64,000 nucleotides of DNA from Mycogone perniciosa (lineage: Eukaryota; Ascomycota; Sordariomycetes; Hypocreales; Hypocreaceae): assembly GCA_025331125.1 (NCBI GenBank), contig JAOALB010000093.1:1-64000 (forward strand), in the 5' to 3' direction. Each line of letters starts with the position of its first letter. Within the stretch, counting starts at the first letter, position 1. Positions 1-10,743 of this stretch are shown here, one piece after another. The notes under the pieces were generated by a model, which saw only the letters and a list, made by a program, of their open reading frames with translations, ran no database searches and was not told where the DNA came from. The position numbers and the translations under genes are program-made.

Positions 1-954
1 CATATCGGATGCCGTCGTGGGAGAAGTTGTCAAAGACCTCCATGCCAAGGAAGAAGCATGGCGAGGGGACATAGCGGTCCCACTCGAATATGGACTTGTT
101 GATAATCTCGACCTTGTCGGCGTGACCGCGGGATTCAGCCGAGGAGAGGAGATGGCTGTTCTGGAGAGCGGCGAGGGAAGGTGAAATTTCGATGACGTTG
201 AATTTTGTGCGTGAATAGACTTGCGGGTCGACAGCGCGGATATAGTCGAGGATGTTAAGCATGAGGGTACCTCGTCCGGCACCCATTTCGAAGATGAGGA
301 GGTCGTCATATGGATACGTAGTAAGGCGGTAGTTGGAGACGAGATACCGGGCTATAGCTTCGCCGTAATACGGCCGGAAGAGCTCCGTAGGTGTATGCCA
401 AAGCTGTCGCGTTGCGCTCTCGCCCTCTTTTTCATCGAGCAGGTCTTCGAACTCTGTGTATCGCTTGCCCAGCTCGGCTTGGAACTCTAGCTCGTCGCGC
501 ATGGAATTGAAGTCGAAGGGCTCGCCAGGACTAAAGATGACAGCCTCTTTAGAGAAATAACCGTACGAGGGATTATATAGACTGTCTAGATTTCGTATTG
601 TTAACTACCTGTACCATGTATCCTCGTGAGCAGGCGTGCTGATATCGTACCATCTATAAAGTCTCGTAGCAACATCTTCACCTTGCGGGGCCGCTCCGTC
701 CTCTTCTTCAGCTCCTGTATGGTGATGTACGGGTACTGTGCAAACTCCTCTCTCCGATCCTCTGGCAGAATATGCGTCCGTTGCTGCCAGCGACTCTCGT
801 TGGTCTTCATCCCACGATCCCGAGATACCTTGGTCGCAAGGCCCCGTGTCGTTTGCCTATTCCCACTGCTGAGGCCATTGCGAAGGCCCTGGCATCCGCG
901 CGGACGATGCCGGAATAGTTGGCGGAACAGATGCGTCACAATGGGTGAGTCCAT
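1..954 (-). CDS. NDUFAF7/MidA-type SAM-dependent methyltransferase, mitochondrial (3' end cut by window)
   Basis: Two exons are visible on the minus strand, 954-651 and 585-1, joined by a 65-nt intron (650-586); the C-terminal part lies outside the window. The mature part begins with a block reading LYNPSYGYFSK and continues to EMGAGRGTLMLNIL, the SAM-binding motif I of the DUF185/MidA family (Methyltransf_28). Next come VIEISPSLAALQ and FLGMEVFDNFSHDG. In other eukaryotes NDUFAF7 dimethylates an arginine of a complex I subunit during assembly in the mitochondrial matrix. The first ~30 residues from the Met at 954 are Arg-rich, without acid clusters, and look like a mitochondrial presequence. 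An in-frame Met at 1071 is possible but would put a polar stretch before the presequence. The gene is divergent from the cysteine synthase at 1251. Family assignment is firm; substrate is inferred. Confidence 0.85.
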
Positions 955-1250
955 GGTGACGTCCAGGGGGATCCCAATGTGTCGTTTCGCACTCACATAT
1001 TCAAGTCCGTCGGAGTTGCTATTATCAGAGCTCTGACCGGGAAGTACATTATTCCGGGATGAGGGTTGCACATGAAGTTAGCGCAGGGTTCGGCGATACG
1101 TACCTACCCTATTGGTGGCGGTTTTTGCAGGGATCAAAATGACATCAGAAGGCATTGAATTTCGTCTTCACTAACATCAGAGAATTGCACTGTTGTTAAT
1201 GGCGTCAATTGGATATGGGGCCTTGACCATGGGCCACAATTACTGATAGC
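955..1250. promoter_or_regulatory. Short shared divergent promoter region
   Basis: These 296 bp separate the start codons of the NDUFAF7-type methyltransferase (minus) and the Mcy1-type cysteine synthase (plus), so both promoters must lie here or overlap the flanking 5' ends. No TATA box or named factor site is obvious. Both flanking products are predicted to be mitochondrial. Confidence 0.5.
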
Positions 1251-2561
1251 ATGTCATTGAGTGACCATCCCAAGGCATATGGCACAGCTGCCATTGCTGT
1301 GGCGTTCACTGCAGGCATTCTTCTTACCCTAGGGTTTCAAGACCTCTATCCCGAGTTTGAGCGCCAATATCAACGCAAGCGCAGTGGTAATGGCCAAACA
1401 ACCGATGGGCGTCGAAGGTCAAGCTTCTTCTGGGGTGCGCCCGTGAAGCTTGAAGATCACGAGAAGCGCGGTGCTGGCGCCTCAGACGGCATCGAAGGCT
1501 GTATCGGCAACACGCCCCTCATTGAGATTCATTCCCTTTCGAAAGCCACTGGACGGACAATCCTCGCCAAGGCAGAGTTCCTCAATGGCGCTGGAAATAG
1601 CCCCAAGGACCGTGTGGCTCTCAATATGATTCTAGAGGCAGAGAAGCAAGGCCTCTTAACACCATACCAAGGCGACACAATCTATGAAGGGACCGTCGGC
1701 AGTACGGGCATTTCGCTTGCTACACTGGCTCGTGCAAAGGGATACAAGGCTCACATTTGCATGCCTGACGACCAAGCCCTCGAGAAGTCCGATCTGCTGC
1801 TTCATCTCGGTGCGACGGTTGAGCGAGTCACCGTCGCTCCCATTACCAGTCCTGATCACTATGTGAACCTCGCTCGGCGACGTGCCATTGAGCACACGCA
1901 GTCGTCAACCGACGGAAGTAAGGGCTTCTTTGCGAACCAGTTTGAATCCGAAGCGAATTGGCAAGCGCACGTCAATGGCACTGGTCCGGAAATATGGGAC
2001 CAGACAAATGGGAATCTCGATGCCTTTGTAGCTGGTGCTGGAACCGGTGGTACCATATCCGGTGTGGCGAGGTTCTTGAAGCTTGAAGCGAAGATGGGCA
2101 ATCTCAAAGTTGTGCTAGCCGATCCCCAAGGAAGCGGGCTATACAACAAAGTGAAGCATGGTGTCATGTACTCCCCCACCGAGAGGGAGGGCACGCGGCG
2201 AAGACAGCAAGTCGACTCCATCGTCGAGGGCGTTGGCGTGAACAGAGTAACGCAGAACTTTGAGGCGGGCAGGGACTTGATCGATGATGCTGTCAAGATC
2301 ACGGACGAGCAGGCATGTCGCATAGCAAGATGGCTCGTCGAGAACGACGGCATCTTCGTGGGTAGTAGCAGTTCAGTTAACTGTGCTGCTGCAGTCATTA
2401 CTGCCATGTCTCTACCACCTGGTAGTCGAGTCGTTACTTTGCTCTGCGATTCGGGCACGCGACACCTCAGCAAGTTCTGGAAAAAGATCAAGGAAATGGG
2501 CCTGGAGGAGGAGGAAGCCACCAACATATTTGTAGAGCTGGGTGTACCCGAGACAAAGTGA
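1251..2561 (+). CDS. Cysteine synthase 2-like PLP enzyme, membrane-anchored (Mcy1/Cys12 type)
   Basis: Single-exon gene of 436 residues. The fold-type II PLP signature is clear: GCIGNTPLIEI near residue 82, the PLP-binding Lys at about 119 in GNSPKDRVA, and a phosphate-binding loop GTVGSTG near 147. The C-terminal half carries GAGTGGTISGVARFLK and VGSSSSVNCAAA. This is the O-acetylserine sulfhydrylase / cystathionine beta-synthase-like family. An N-terminal hydrophobic segment (about residues 10-27) precedes the catalytic domain. This is a feature of the yeast Mcy1 (YGR012W) and S. pombe Cys12 branch, which sits at the outer mitochondrial membrane and is not the main biosynthetic enzyme. The intronless structure is unusual next to its intron-bearing neighbours. 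Whether it makes cysteine in vivo cannot be told from sequence. Confidence 0.88.
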   Translation: MSLSDHPKAYGTAAIAVAFTAGILLTLGFQDLYPEFERQYQRKRSGNGQTTDGRRRSSFFWGAPVKLEDHEKRGAGASDGIEGCIGNTPLIEIHSLSKATGRTILAKAEFLNGAGNSPKDRVALNMILEAEKQGLLTPYQGDTIYEGTVGSTGISLATLARAKGYKAHICMPDDQALEKSDLLLHLGATVERVTVAPITSPDHYVNLARRRAIEHTQSSTDGSKGFFANQFESEANWQAHVNGTGPEIWDQTNGNLDAFVAGAGTGGTISGVARFLKLEAKMGNLKVVLADPQGSGLYNKVKHGVMYSPTEREGTRRRQQVDSIVEGVGVNRVTQNFEAGRDLIDDAVKITDEQACRIARWLVENDGIFVGSSSSVNCAAAVITAMSLPPGSRVVTLLCDSGTRHLSKFWKKIKEMGLEEEEATNIFVELGVPETK

Positions 2562-2941
2562 GACAAAAATTGAGATTGAAAGAGACTCATATGTGCAACG
2601 TGACCATCAAACAGGTCCGTAAGACTAGTACCACCAGAGGGAAGGGGGTCATCAAAAGATCTATTTGCGATCTAACTATGATGTACCAGACCCCCCATGG
2701 CGCTTGTAGTTTTCACGATGGAAAAAGCTACTGCGAAATAAGAAAAGATGCGCCAGAGCCCTCGATCTTGGTACAAAGCCCCCCCCTAATCAAACGTCAA
2801 AACGTCAAACTGTCGCCCATGAACTCCCATTCCGAATTTTCCACCCCACGAAGCTCCCAAGACAAAAAGCCAAAAATTAGGAAATCGCTCCTGTATCTCG
2901 AAACGAACAAAAGCGCCCTCGCTTCTTCTCTCATGTGCATC
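2562..2941. other. Convergent 3' intergenic region
   Basis: These 380 bp lie between the stop codons of the cysteine synthase (plus) and TFIIS (minus). They should hold both 3' UTRs and polyadenylation signals. No further gene is supported; the open frames crossing it are extensions of TFIIS intron read-through or use non-ATG starts. Confidence 0.6.
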
Positions 2942-4183
2942 TCACGAGAACTAGCACGCATCATGTCAGCACGAGACGGTTTACCAAAGAAATCAGGCGG
3001 GAGAAGTCTCTTGATACATACCTTCCACCGATTGCCACAGTTCAAACATTCGCAAAACGTCGTCATCGGTTCATCAGCACTTCGCGTCTGTGCCTGTGTA
3101 TAGCTGACCTTCTTCTTCTTGCATTTGCCGCACTCGAGGCTGTCGCTGATACTCTTCTCTGCCATGGGCACCTGCGCCTTCTTCATGTTCTCCTTCTCCA
3201 GCTCAATCTCCTTCTTGCGCTGATCCTCACTCTTGAGATCCTCATCCGACATGTTGACGAATTTGTCGGGGGAGATGTCTCCGGTCATGACGCGCTTGCC
3301 GAGTTCCTTGTTGGACTTGTTTTTTAGGTTCGTAAACAACGATCGGATCTTCTTCTTGTACTCCGCGCCCTCGCCTTTGAAGACCACAAAGGCCGCGTTC
3401 TCGACAGCGACAGCCTTGGCGATGACATCGGATTCGGGCTCGGTAGATCGGTAGGCCAGACCGTTGTAGACGAGGCCTATGCACTGGTTACGGACATTGG
3501 AGTCGGTGCGCTTGATGTCGACGCCATCGGAATCGAACTTGCGCTTCTCAGGATCCCCCTTGAAGGCCCTCTTGGCGCCAGCAGCAGCGGAGGGGGCAGC
3601 GGAAGGGGTGGGAAGAGATGCAGCTGCGGGTGCGGGGGAACCCATCTTTGACTTTTGCAGTTTGGAGTTCTTTTCTTGTTCGACGAGCTTCTTCCACTTG
3701 GTGACGAGTTCGGATGCCGCTCGAGCGATCTCCTTGTTGGGATTTGACCGCAGCTTGCCGACGAAGACACCTGCGCGTGTAGCCTGTATGAGTGGAAATG
3801 GGCGTCAGTAAGTCTGGAACGAACAGGAAGGAAGAATAAAAAAAGCATCGCTGCAGAGAAAAGGAACAAATAAAAGCAGAGCGATCGGCAGACAGGTAGT
3901 TGCCAACACATTCGCACCAAATAGGCGTCCTGTCGGGCGTATCAAACAGTGGCATCTCAAGCTTAACAAGAGCATTGTGTACCCAGGATACAAAAACAAA
4001 TAAGAAAATAAGTTAGAAACGCATCAGGGGGAGGCCTACCCTCAGCATCTCCTCCGTCGGCGACGCATCCTTCTTCAGCGACTCCAGCAGCTTCAGAGCA
4101 TTTTCTGGCGGTTCGTTTGCCGCAACAGCTTTTGTCAGCGCTTTTACGCGCGACTCGAGCTCACGCTGATCCATGCCGGGCAT
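2942..4183 (-). CDS. Transcription elongation factor TFIIS
   Basis: Three exons: 4183-4040, 3783-3022 and 2950-2942, with introns of 256 and 71 nt; 304 residues. TFIIS rescues backtracked RNA polymerase II by stimulating its transcript cleavage. The N-terminal LW domain is at about residues 1-85, then a linker, then the central domain (RNQCIGLVYNGLAY onwards). The C-terminal zinc ribbon has two Cys pairs (CGKC and CLNC) and the RSADEP acidic hairpin that enters the polymerase active site. The stop is decided by splicing: read straight on, the frame runs past NRWK into unrelated sequence. Removing a GTATGT..GCTAG intron gives the canonical family ending Phe-Ser-stop, so the last exon is only 9 nt. 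The start at 4183 (MPGMDQRE) or 4174 (MDQRE) is open. Confidence 0.92.
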
Positions 4184-4731
4184 CCTGTCTCCCTGGGCGG
4201 CACCTCTGTCGGGCGAGAAAAGCAGAAAGGAGGAGGACAAACTGAACAATGATATCACAAACCGAAAATCGGGGGGGATCGAGGTTTCGTTCGCTCACGC
4301 GCGCGCGAATCATTTGTCGATGCTGGGCGACTCGGGCCTGGTGGGACAATTTCTCCGACACTTAGCCGATGATAAGAGGTCGGCTCCCGATATGGCGACA
4401 TGGGGTTTCGCTGGGACAGCTGATGAAATGCATTACTGAGACGAGATGATATGCTGACGATTTCAGTGTTTTATTCAAGGATTCGATTGAAGCATCGATG
4501 ACGTGCTTCATTCTAGATATTATATAGTACCTATGGTAGCAAGGAGTTGGAAGACCTGCACACTACACAAAGCGCACGTGCTTAGTGCCTCGAATTGGAA
4601 GGGAGCTGAAGATGTCTTGGTAGTAAGGAGTATTAACAGTTCGCATCTTGAGTATTTGAACTCTTGTTAAATGTCCTCTGTTGAGCCAAGGAACCACACC
4701 ATTTATTCAGGAGAAAAAACCTACATGATTA
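4184..4731. other. Intergenic: TFIIS upstream region and XPG 3' region
   Basis: These 548 bp lie between two minus-strand genes and hold the TFIIS promoter and the XPG-type nuclease 3' end. No gene is supported here; the open frame over 4173-4439 has no recognisable protein feature. Confidence 0.5.
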
Positions 4732-7700
4732 TTATTTCCCCGTTCTCCTCCTCTTGCTGGTACTCGAGCTGTTCTCGCTCTGCTCTGCCGTTTCCTCACT
4801 ACCTGTGATGTTCGCCCTCAGCCTGTCAACCGCGGCTGCCATCCGCTTGCTCCCCTGAGCCCTCTGCCGTGGTGCAAATGCCTCTCTCACGCCCGCGCCA
4901 ACAGCTCCTCCAAAGAACCTCGTAATGTTGCTCTGTGTCCCTTCAATGTCTCTCCTGTTCATATCCCGAATGACCGGTACAAGGACCTCATCCGTTCTCT
5001 CTTTGCTCCACCCAATTGTTGCCATGAGAAATCGTCTCAGTCCCTCTACATCAGGCACACCCCACTGGAACGGATCAGTGCTGCTATCGACCTCGGGGTG
5101 AAGGTAGGCGTCGTAAACAGCCGGGCTAGGGAAACTCGGTGGCAGGAAGAGTTTGGTTGCTTGCGATTTGCGGAACTTGCGCCGGAAAGAAGACGACGCA
5201 TCTGCCTCTTTGGGCCGAGACTGGGCCTGCACTGCTGTCCACCACTCTCGGAACTGTATAAGACCATCCTTGCCAGGAAATTCGGAGAGGATCTCGACAG
5301 CTGTGACGGGGCCGACTCCAGGAAGTCCCTCAGTGTAATCCGACCCCAGAAGCTGGGCGAGCGAGATGAGTTGCTCCCGGGATAGAGAAAGCTCATTCTC
5401 AAGATCAGATCCGATATAGCACTCCACAAACTTGTTGCCATTGAACATGTTTTTGTAGACTCGCGTCCCGCCAAAGAGAAACGTGTCCGAGTCATCGGTT
5501 ACAATTCCGTCCACTATGCCCAACCGGACCAACTCTGCACACTGGGCCTCAGCCTCCATAGGCGCCGTGATGTAAGGAATACCAAACAGGCGGAGTAGAG
5601 CCTGGCATTCGGTGATCATCACCTGAGTAACTTCGTCCGCATCACGTCGATCCTTTTTCTGTTGGTTTCGAAGCGCTTTCAACTCTCTCTCATAATCCTC
5701 TCTGTTTTGCTGTGCAGACTTATTGTTCAATTCGCTTGCGAACCGAGCATGTTCGTCGGCCTCTTCGGCCATTTGCGCAAGAAGCTCCTCGTCTCCAGGG
5801 TCACTGAATTCATCGTCGTCTACGTCGCCGAATATATCATCGTCATCAGCAGAAATGGTAGATGGTCTCTGCGGCCCAGGAACGTCCTCAAAAAGCGGTG
5901 ACTCCTCTCGTGGTGCCGTCTCGTAAGCAGGGGCAACCTCAGCAGGCAGAACGTCTTCAAATTCTGGCTCTGGAGATCCCCTAGCCGCTTGGGATCCCAT
6001 CACAGGAACTACTGGTGCATTAGATGTAGGCAACTGCACTTCCTCGAATTCTGGTTCTGGGGATTCCGCATTCTTGTTCTCATCATCATTGCTTGGGTTT
6101 GTGGCATTCTCTGTCATCGGTTCTTGTTTATCTTTTTTGTGATGCTTTGAAGGACTAGCCATTGTCGCTGGCTTAGGTGGCGGCAGAATCTCAATAATCT
6201 CAACGTCACTATCGTCATCGGACGAAGATTCAATCTCAATCAGACGGTCCTGCATGTCTCGATGCCGAAGCCTTTCTGCCTCCTCGGCTTCCGCCCTGTC
6301 TTGTGCATTAATCTCTCTCTCAACATCCTGTTGTTTCTTGATCGACTCTCGAATATCAGTCTCATCCATCAGCCACGGTGGCAAGGGCTTCGGTTCATCT
6401 TCTTGCTGGAGCTCAATCTCGAAACCACCACCCGTTTGTGCTTCTTCATCTAGCTCGTTATTCTCACTTTCTTTCGTAATGACTGGGCTTTTTTCCTCGT
6501 GGGTTTTCTTGCCAAAAAGCGATAACCCCCATTGAAGCTTTGGGAAAGGTAAGGGTCCATCGAACGGATTCTTCTTATTCTCAAAGACGGGCTTGGGTTG
6601 GGGTTTCTTCATCCTCCTAGCCTTCGCTAGCACTGCCTGCATATCCTCATCACTATCACTTTCATCCGTAGCTTTGCTTAAAGCTTCTTGGTGTTTCGGA
6701 ACAGCGGCATTGGCTCGGTTATTCACGATATGAGCGATCATTGAACCGCCACCACCAGAGATTGGTTTCGGCGCTTCTACCGCTTTCTGAGTCCACTCGG
6801 GCAAGGGTCCGGACTCGTCCTCAACATCATCTTTGTCTTCTGACTCTCCACCAATGCCATATTGGTTTTGCAATGATAGAGCAATTGCGAGATTGAGGTC
6901 ATGCTCCTCCTCAGGATGCATCTGCTCGGGTCGCTCCTCAAAGAGATCGTCTGGGACACCCGTGTTACCACCCACGAATAGAGATCCTTCGCCGCCGTCT
7001 TCATCGTCACCATTATTCTCTTTGTGGCTGGTGTAAAACTGTTGTCGCCGCTCAGTCATATCTTGAGCAGCCTGTAAGCTTGCTGCTTCCGACTGAGAAA
7101 GCTTCGGAAGCCGATTAACGCCCTCAATTGGAACGTCCTCAAACTCTTCTTCCTCTTCACTCTCTTCGTCTTTTGTTTGATACTGAAATTGAATGGCATC
7201 CACGTCGATAGGCTTATGAGCCTCTCCAACATCTTTGTCTCTGCTTACCACGCCAAGAGCCCAACCTCCCTCAACTCCTTCATTCTTGACCAAGATATAC
7301 TCTCGATCTTTTTCTCCAGAAATACGACCATTGACGCCAAGAGTCAAGTCCGTGCCCACCATACCCATCTCAAACATGAGGCGCTGGGTGAGATTGTTCC
7401 TCTCCTTGACTCTCTCAATTTGGAATCTAGAGAAGGCCATCCGATCGGGGAACATATCATCCAGCTGTTCCTTACTGAGTCCCATTCTGAGTCGACTTCG
7501 CAGTCTGGCTGCGTTTAGAATATTGTACCTGTCTGCAGCTGGTAGACTCTTGAAGAAATCGCCATCAAAGTCAATTTTGCTGAAATCATAAAGATTAATG
7601 TCCTCGCCGTTGTTGAACTGCCGCGCATATTCTTCCAGCTCCTCCACGCTCATGATTCGTGGATCTTCAGGGTTTCCCATCGACGCGATGCCACCTTCTA

Positions 7701-8232
7701 GCTCGGGCAGATGGTAGGCGTCTTGCCTCTGGAACTTTCGTTTCCGTAGCCTTTCCTGCTGGGACATGCCAATTTCTTCCACGTAAACGAGTTCGTTGAC
7801 GTCTGGAATCGCCTCCTCTTGCGGCTCTCCGGAAGATTGTGGTCTCTCCCTTTCTCGCCTGCGTTGCTCCTCCTCCTCTGCAAATCTCTGCATCTGGACA
7901 GCCAGAAGCTTTCCCGCCGTTTTCACGGCATCTTCTCTCCTTCCCTCTCGTCTTCTCCTACGCTGCTGGATAGTCGCTCTCTTCAGTGCCGGCGCGCCGC
8001 CATCAAACACAAAGACAGGCTGGATACCAAACCAGAGGAGCTTGCAGATGCGACGAAAGAAGCCCACCACGTGGGAATTGCGCAATGCATTGCCTTCCTT
8101 GTCGCGAACCGCCTTTAAGAACTGGTAGATCCATATTGAAGCGTCAACAGCCAGACGCTTGCGATTGAGGGTCGCCAGATTCGTTGGCCGCGCGCACGGC
8201 TGGATAACTGTCCAAAGGCCGTTCACACCCAT
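4732..8232 (-). CDS. XPG/Rad2/Rad13-type structure-specific DNA repair endonuclease
   Basis: Single exon, 1166 residues. This class makes the 3' incision in nucleotide excision repair in the nucleus. The N-nuclease region is intact from MGVNGLWTVIQPCARP through LAVDASIWIYQFLKAV and FVFDGG (residues 1-95). It is separated from the I-nuclease region (MEAEAQCAELVRLGI at about 892, then IVTDDSDTFLFG) by a long acidic, disordered spacer, as usual for XPG rather than FEN1. A helix-hairpin-helix block GLPGVGPVTAVE is near 969. QSNITRFF near 1098 matches a PCNA-interacting peptide, and the tail SKRRRTGK is a likely nuclear signal. The upstream in-frame Met at 8280 is rejected because the free N-terminal MGVNGLW is threaded into the active site in this family. 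Confidence 0.95.
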   Translation of the reverse strand: MGVNGLWTVIQPCARPTNLATLNRKRLAVDASIWIYQFLKAVRDKEGNALRNSHVVGFFRRICKLLWFGIQPVFVFDGGAPALKRATIQQRRRRREGRREDAVKTAGKLLAVQMQRFAEEEEQRRRERERPQSSGEPQEEAIPDVNELVYVEEIGMSQQERLRKRKFQRQDAYHLPELEGGIASMGNPEDPRIMSVEELEEYARQFNNGEDINLYDFSKIDFDGDFFKSLPAADRYNILNAARLRSRLRMGLSKEQLDDMFPDRMAFSRFQIERVKERNNLTQRLMFEMGMVGTDLTLGVNGRISGEKDREYILVKNEGVEGGWALGVVSRDKDVGEAHKPIDVDAIQFQYQTKDEESEEEEEFEDVPIEGVNRLPKLSQSEAASLQAAQDMTERRQQFYTSHKENNGDDEDGGEGSLFVGGNTGVPDDLFEERPEQMHPEEEHDLNLAIALSLQNQYGIGGESEDKDDVEDESGPLPEWTQKAVEAPKPISGGGGSMIAHIVNNRANAAVPKHQEALSKATDESDSDEDMQAVLAKARRMKKPQPKPVFENKKNPFDGPLPFPKLQWGLSLFGKKTHEEKSPVITKESENNELDEEAQTGGGFEIELQQEDEPKPLPPWLMDETDIRESIKKQQDVEREINAQDRAEAEEAERLRHRDMQDRLIEIESSSDDDSDVEIIEILPPPKPATMASPSKHHKKDKQEPMTENATNPSNDDENKNAESPEPEFEEVQLPTSNAPVVPVMGSQAARGSPEPEFEDVLPAEVAPAYETAPREESPLFEDVPGPQRPSTISADDDDIFGDVDDDEFSDPGDEELLAQMAEEADEHARFASELNNKSAQQNREDYERELKALRNQQKKDRRDADEVTQVMITECQALLRLFGIPYITAPMEAEAQCAELVRLGIVDGIVTDDSDTFLFGGTRVYKNMFNGNKFVECYIGSDLENELSLSREQLISLAQLLGSDYTEGLPGVGPVTAVEILSEFPGKDGLIQFREWWTAVQAQSRPKEADASSSFRRKFRKSQATKLFLPPSFPSPAVYDAYLHPEVDSSTDPFQWGVPDVEGLRRFLMATIGWSKERTDEVLVPVIRDMNRRDIEGTQSNITRFFGGAVGAGVREAFAPRQRAQGSKRMAAAVDRLRANITGSEETAEQSENSSSTSKRRRTGK

Positions 8233-8625
8233 GGTGACGAAGGGGTTAAGGAATCCCGTGCAGAGGCAGAACTGCCTCAAATTCAGGAGACAAATCGGCG
8301 TATGCCTATCACATTGCGAAAAGTAGTGCAGGTGAGTCTCCCATTGCGACTAGAGACTCGCAGACAGTGGGGCGCAGATGTGATGAAGACAAGAAGAAGT
8401 TGGAGTTAACGTCTGGAATTCACGATGATCAGTGGTAATGGTTCAGCTCCAGCAATGACGTTGAGACGGCCTTGGTGGGTCTTTAGGTATCAACACACTT
8501 ATCTATTGGTCACAAAACTTATCGCACTATCGACACTTCACCTGAGGATTTGATTCTCCTCTCAACGCTCTTTCAATCACAGTCCTTCCGCAGAGTATTT
8601 GTGACGCTCCCGGCAAATCCTCACG
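8233..8625. promoter_or_regulatory. Divergent promoter region of XPG-type nuclease and Naa38 genes
   Basis: 393 bp between two divergent start codons. I see no further open frame worth calling and no named regulatory motif that I would defend. Confidence 0.45.
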
Positions 8626-9019
8626 ATGGACAAAGAAGAGGCGCGTGAATACCTCTCGTCTCTCCTGAACCATAATTTTCGCGTTCACACAACGGATGGC
8701 CGCATGTTCTTGGGTGCATTTAAGTGCACGGATCCTGTTTGTCCCCCCTTGATGACCTCATAGCCTTGACGTCCCAAGCTGACTCTCTGCCCTCCTTATG
8801 CAGGATAGGAATATTGTGCTAGCAAATACCTTCGAATACCGAAATCCGTCTGAAGAGGAGCGTAATGCTGCCGCAGCGAATGCCACCAATGGCAAATTCG
8901 CGCTTGAAATGACATCCCGGTATCTCGGCTTGGTCGTGGTTCCTGGACATCATATCGTCAAGATGGAGCTTGAACAGTTTGCGAGTCAGATGAAGAATAA
9001 TAACACGGGCCATTTATGA
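8626..9019 (+). CDS. Naa38/Mak31-like Lsm subunit of the NatC N-terminal acetyltransferase
   Basis: Two exons, 8626-8736 and 8804-9019, with a 67-nt intron; 108 residues. The Lsm fold is readable: NFRVHTTDGRMFLGAFKCTDPD (Sm1) and, after a short insertion, RYLGLVVVPGHHIVKMELE (Sm2). The VPGHHIV block is typical of the Naa38/LSMD1 branch and not of the spliceosomal Lsm2-8 proteins. In NatC the small subunit helps the catalytic and large subunits acetylate N-termini beginning with Met plus a hydrophobic residue, co-translationally in the cytosol. The first half of the domain has no long open frame of its own and appears only after splicing. Confidence 0.85.
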
Positions 9020-9372
9020 TACTTGCTGCAAACATTTCGATGGCTTTCACACGTCGTCTTTGTGTGGTGATCTTCTGCCAGTAGCTCCGGCAGCCTTAAG
9101 TCACTTCACTTTGGTTATATACCCCAGGACCGTATACGATTCATCTTGAACTCAATAACGCGTATATGGTATTAATGGATAATGGTACGCCGAAGAACCA
9201 CCCTGAGGGGGAATACTAGTAAAACACACATTGGCCTGGCCATCTCTTATCCCAGTCTTGCCCACAACTCCTCCATCGCCATATCGGCGGCTATCAAATT
9301 GACATTAGCAGCATTACCCTTCCCTTTTCCGAGCCCGACACCCTATTTTGTTAGCTATCGTGATGTAGTACC
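9020..9372. other. Convergent 3' intergenic region
   Basis: 353 bp between the stop codons of the Naa38-type gene and the Pil1-type gene. A plus-strand open frame starting at 9182 runs into the antisense of Pil1 and is a shadow. Confidence 0.5.
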
Positions 9373-10743
9373 TTATGCAGCAAGGACTTCCTGCGTTCGA
9401 CCGCGACTCTCGCCGTTCATACCAGCGTCACTGCCCATGACCGAGTGGTGGTGGTCATCATCTTCCTCCTCTTCACTGTCCTCCTCACCGCCTCGTCCGA
9501 CCCACGAGCTACTGTCGTTTAGAGGTACATCCTGGTGGGATAAGTCGTGGCCTTCCTCCCTAGCACGAATGTTGTTCCGACGTCGCTGAGACAAATTCCG
9601 TGCCCGGGTAGAAAGCTTAGATGATACGGCGGCATTTGAGCTGACCCAGTTGGTGAGGGCGTCCTCACAGTCCTGAATGATAGCCTTACTAGCTTCATAT
9701 CCGTCGTATGCCGCTCGGGTCTCGCCGGGAGTAACAGGAGTGTCGTCAATCAGGTCCAGGAGGTGTTTGCCATAGCCAGCGATGATCGCAACCTTCTCGC
9801 AATGCTCGCGCAGGGCATCGAACTGGTAGGTATAAGCGGCCTTGACCTTTTCGCGAGTGATGTTGGATAACTGGGCCTCGGCGACAAGCGACTCGGCTTC
9901 GGCGCGAACCAGCTCCTGTTCAAGCACAACAATCTTAGGCGAGTTGGGTTCCTTGTATTTCAGCTGGGCGATCTGATCGGTAATCTTTTGCTTGCCTGGG
10001 CTCTGTTAGTATGGCGGATGAGGCGCAGCGGATACGAGGTTTTCTCACGGTCGCGGCTTGGCTGGACAGAGGCTTCGATGTTACGAATGCTCTTCATTGT
10101 AATGCGGTATTGATCGTATCGGTCGACGTATTGATCCTCTAGTTCGCCAATTTCGTAAAGAAGAACGCCGATCTTGTCTGTGACATCAGACACGTCTTCA
10201 TCGGCAGCCTCACCCCAGAGGGACAATTGTTGCTATATAAAAGAATCAATGAGAGGGCGGCCGAGTATTGAAGTTGAATGGAAGCATACCGCAACCTCCA
10301 TGCGCTCTTTGGCAACAAGCTCCAGGCTTCGCATGACGTTCTTCTCCATCTTGACAAGCTGAGAGAGCTTCTTTGCCAGATCGGGTCCAAAGGCACCCCC
10401 AGCATTGCGGCGGAGAGCATGGCCTATGCTCCTTGTCAGACTGTATCCTACAGATAGTATGTAGTGCGGACGGAAGTGGCGTTTATTTGCTTCGATCGAT
10501 CGTGAGGATGAGCTTTATGTTGGGTGAGTACTCACCAAGACTGCCTCTTCCGAAGAGGCGCCCGGATTTGGTGGAAGATGGCGGAGGCGGTGGTGCCTAT
10601 CAATAATATCTGATGTAAGCAATTGCATTTCGCTGCAGTGTCATAAGAGAGCAGCTGTGTGGTGGTTCTGCATGGGCTCTGCATACCTGAAGTTGCGACG
10701 CCGTTGGCGCGCGAGACTGGCGCATTGAATACGTGCGGTGCAT
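9373..10743 (-). CDS. Eisosome core BAR protein, Pil1/Lsp1 family
   Basis: Five exons: 10743-10687, 10596-10536, 10447-10290, 10232-10049 and 9995-9373; all phases agree; 360 residues. The start MHRTYSMRQSRAPTASQLQ and the following Pro-rich stretch and FGRGSLGYSLTRSIGHALRR match the conserved Pil1 N-terminus that inserts into the plasma membrane. The BAR helices follow (GGAFGPDLAKKLSQLVKMEK, IRNIEASVQPSRDRKQKI, ELVRAEAESLVAEAQLSNIT, and VTPGETRAAYDGYE). Pil1 assembles into lattices under the plasma-membrane furrows called eisosomes and is tuned by phosphorylation. The C-terminal ~60 residues are acidic with a Glu/Asp/His run (EEEEDDDHHH) and are probably disordered. Ascomycetes often carry several paralogues; I cannot tell which one this is. 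Confidence 0.95.
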
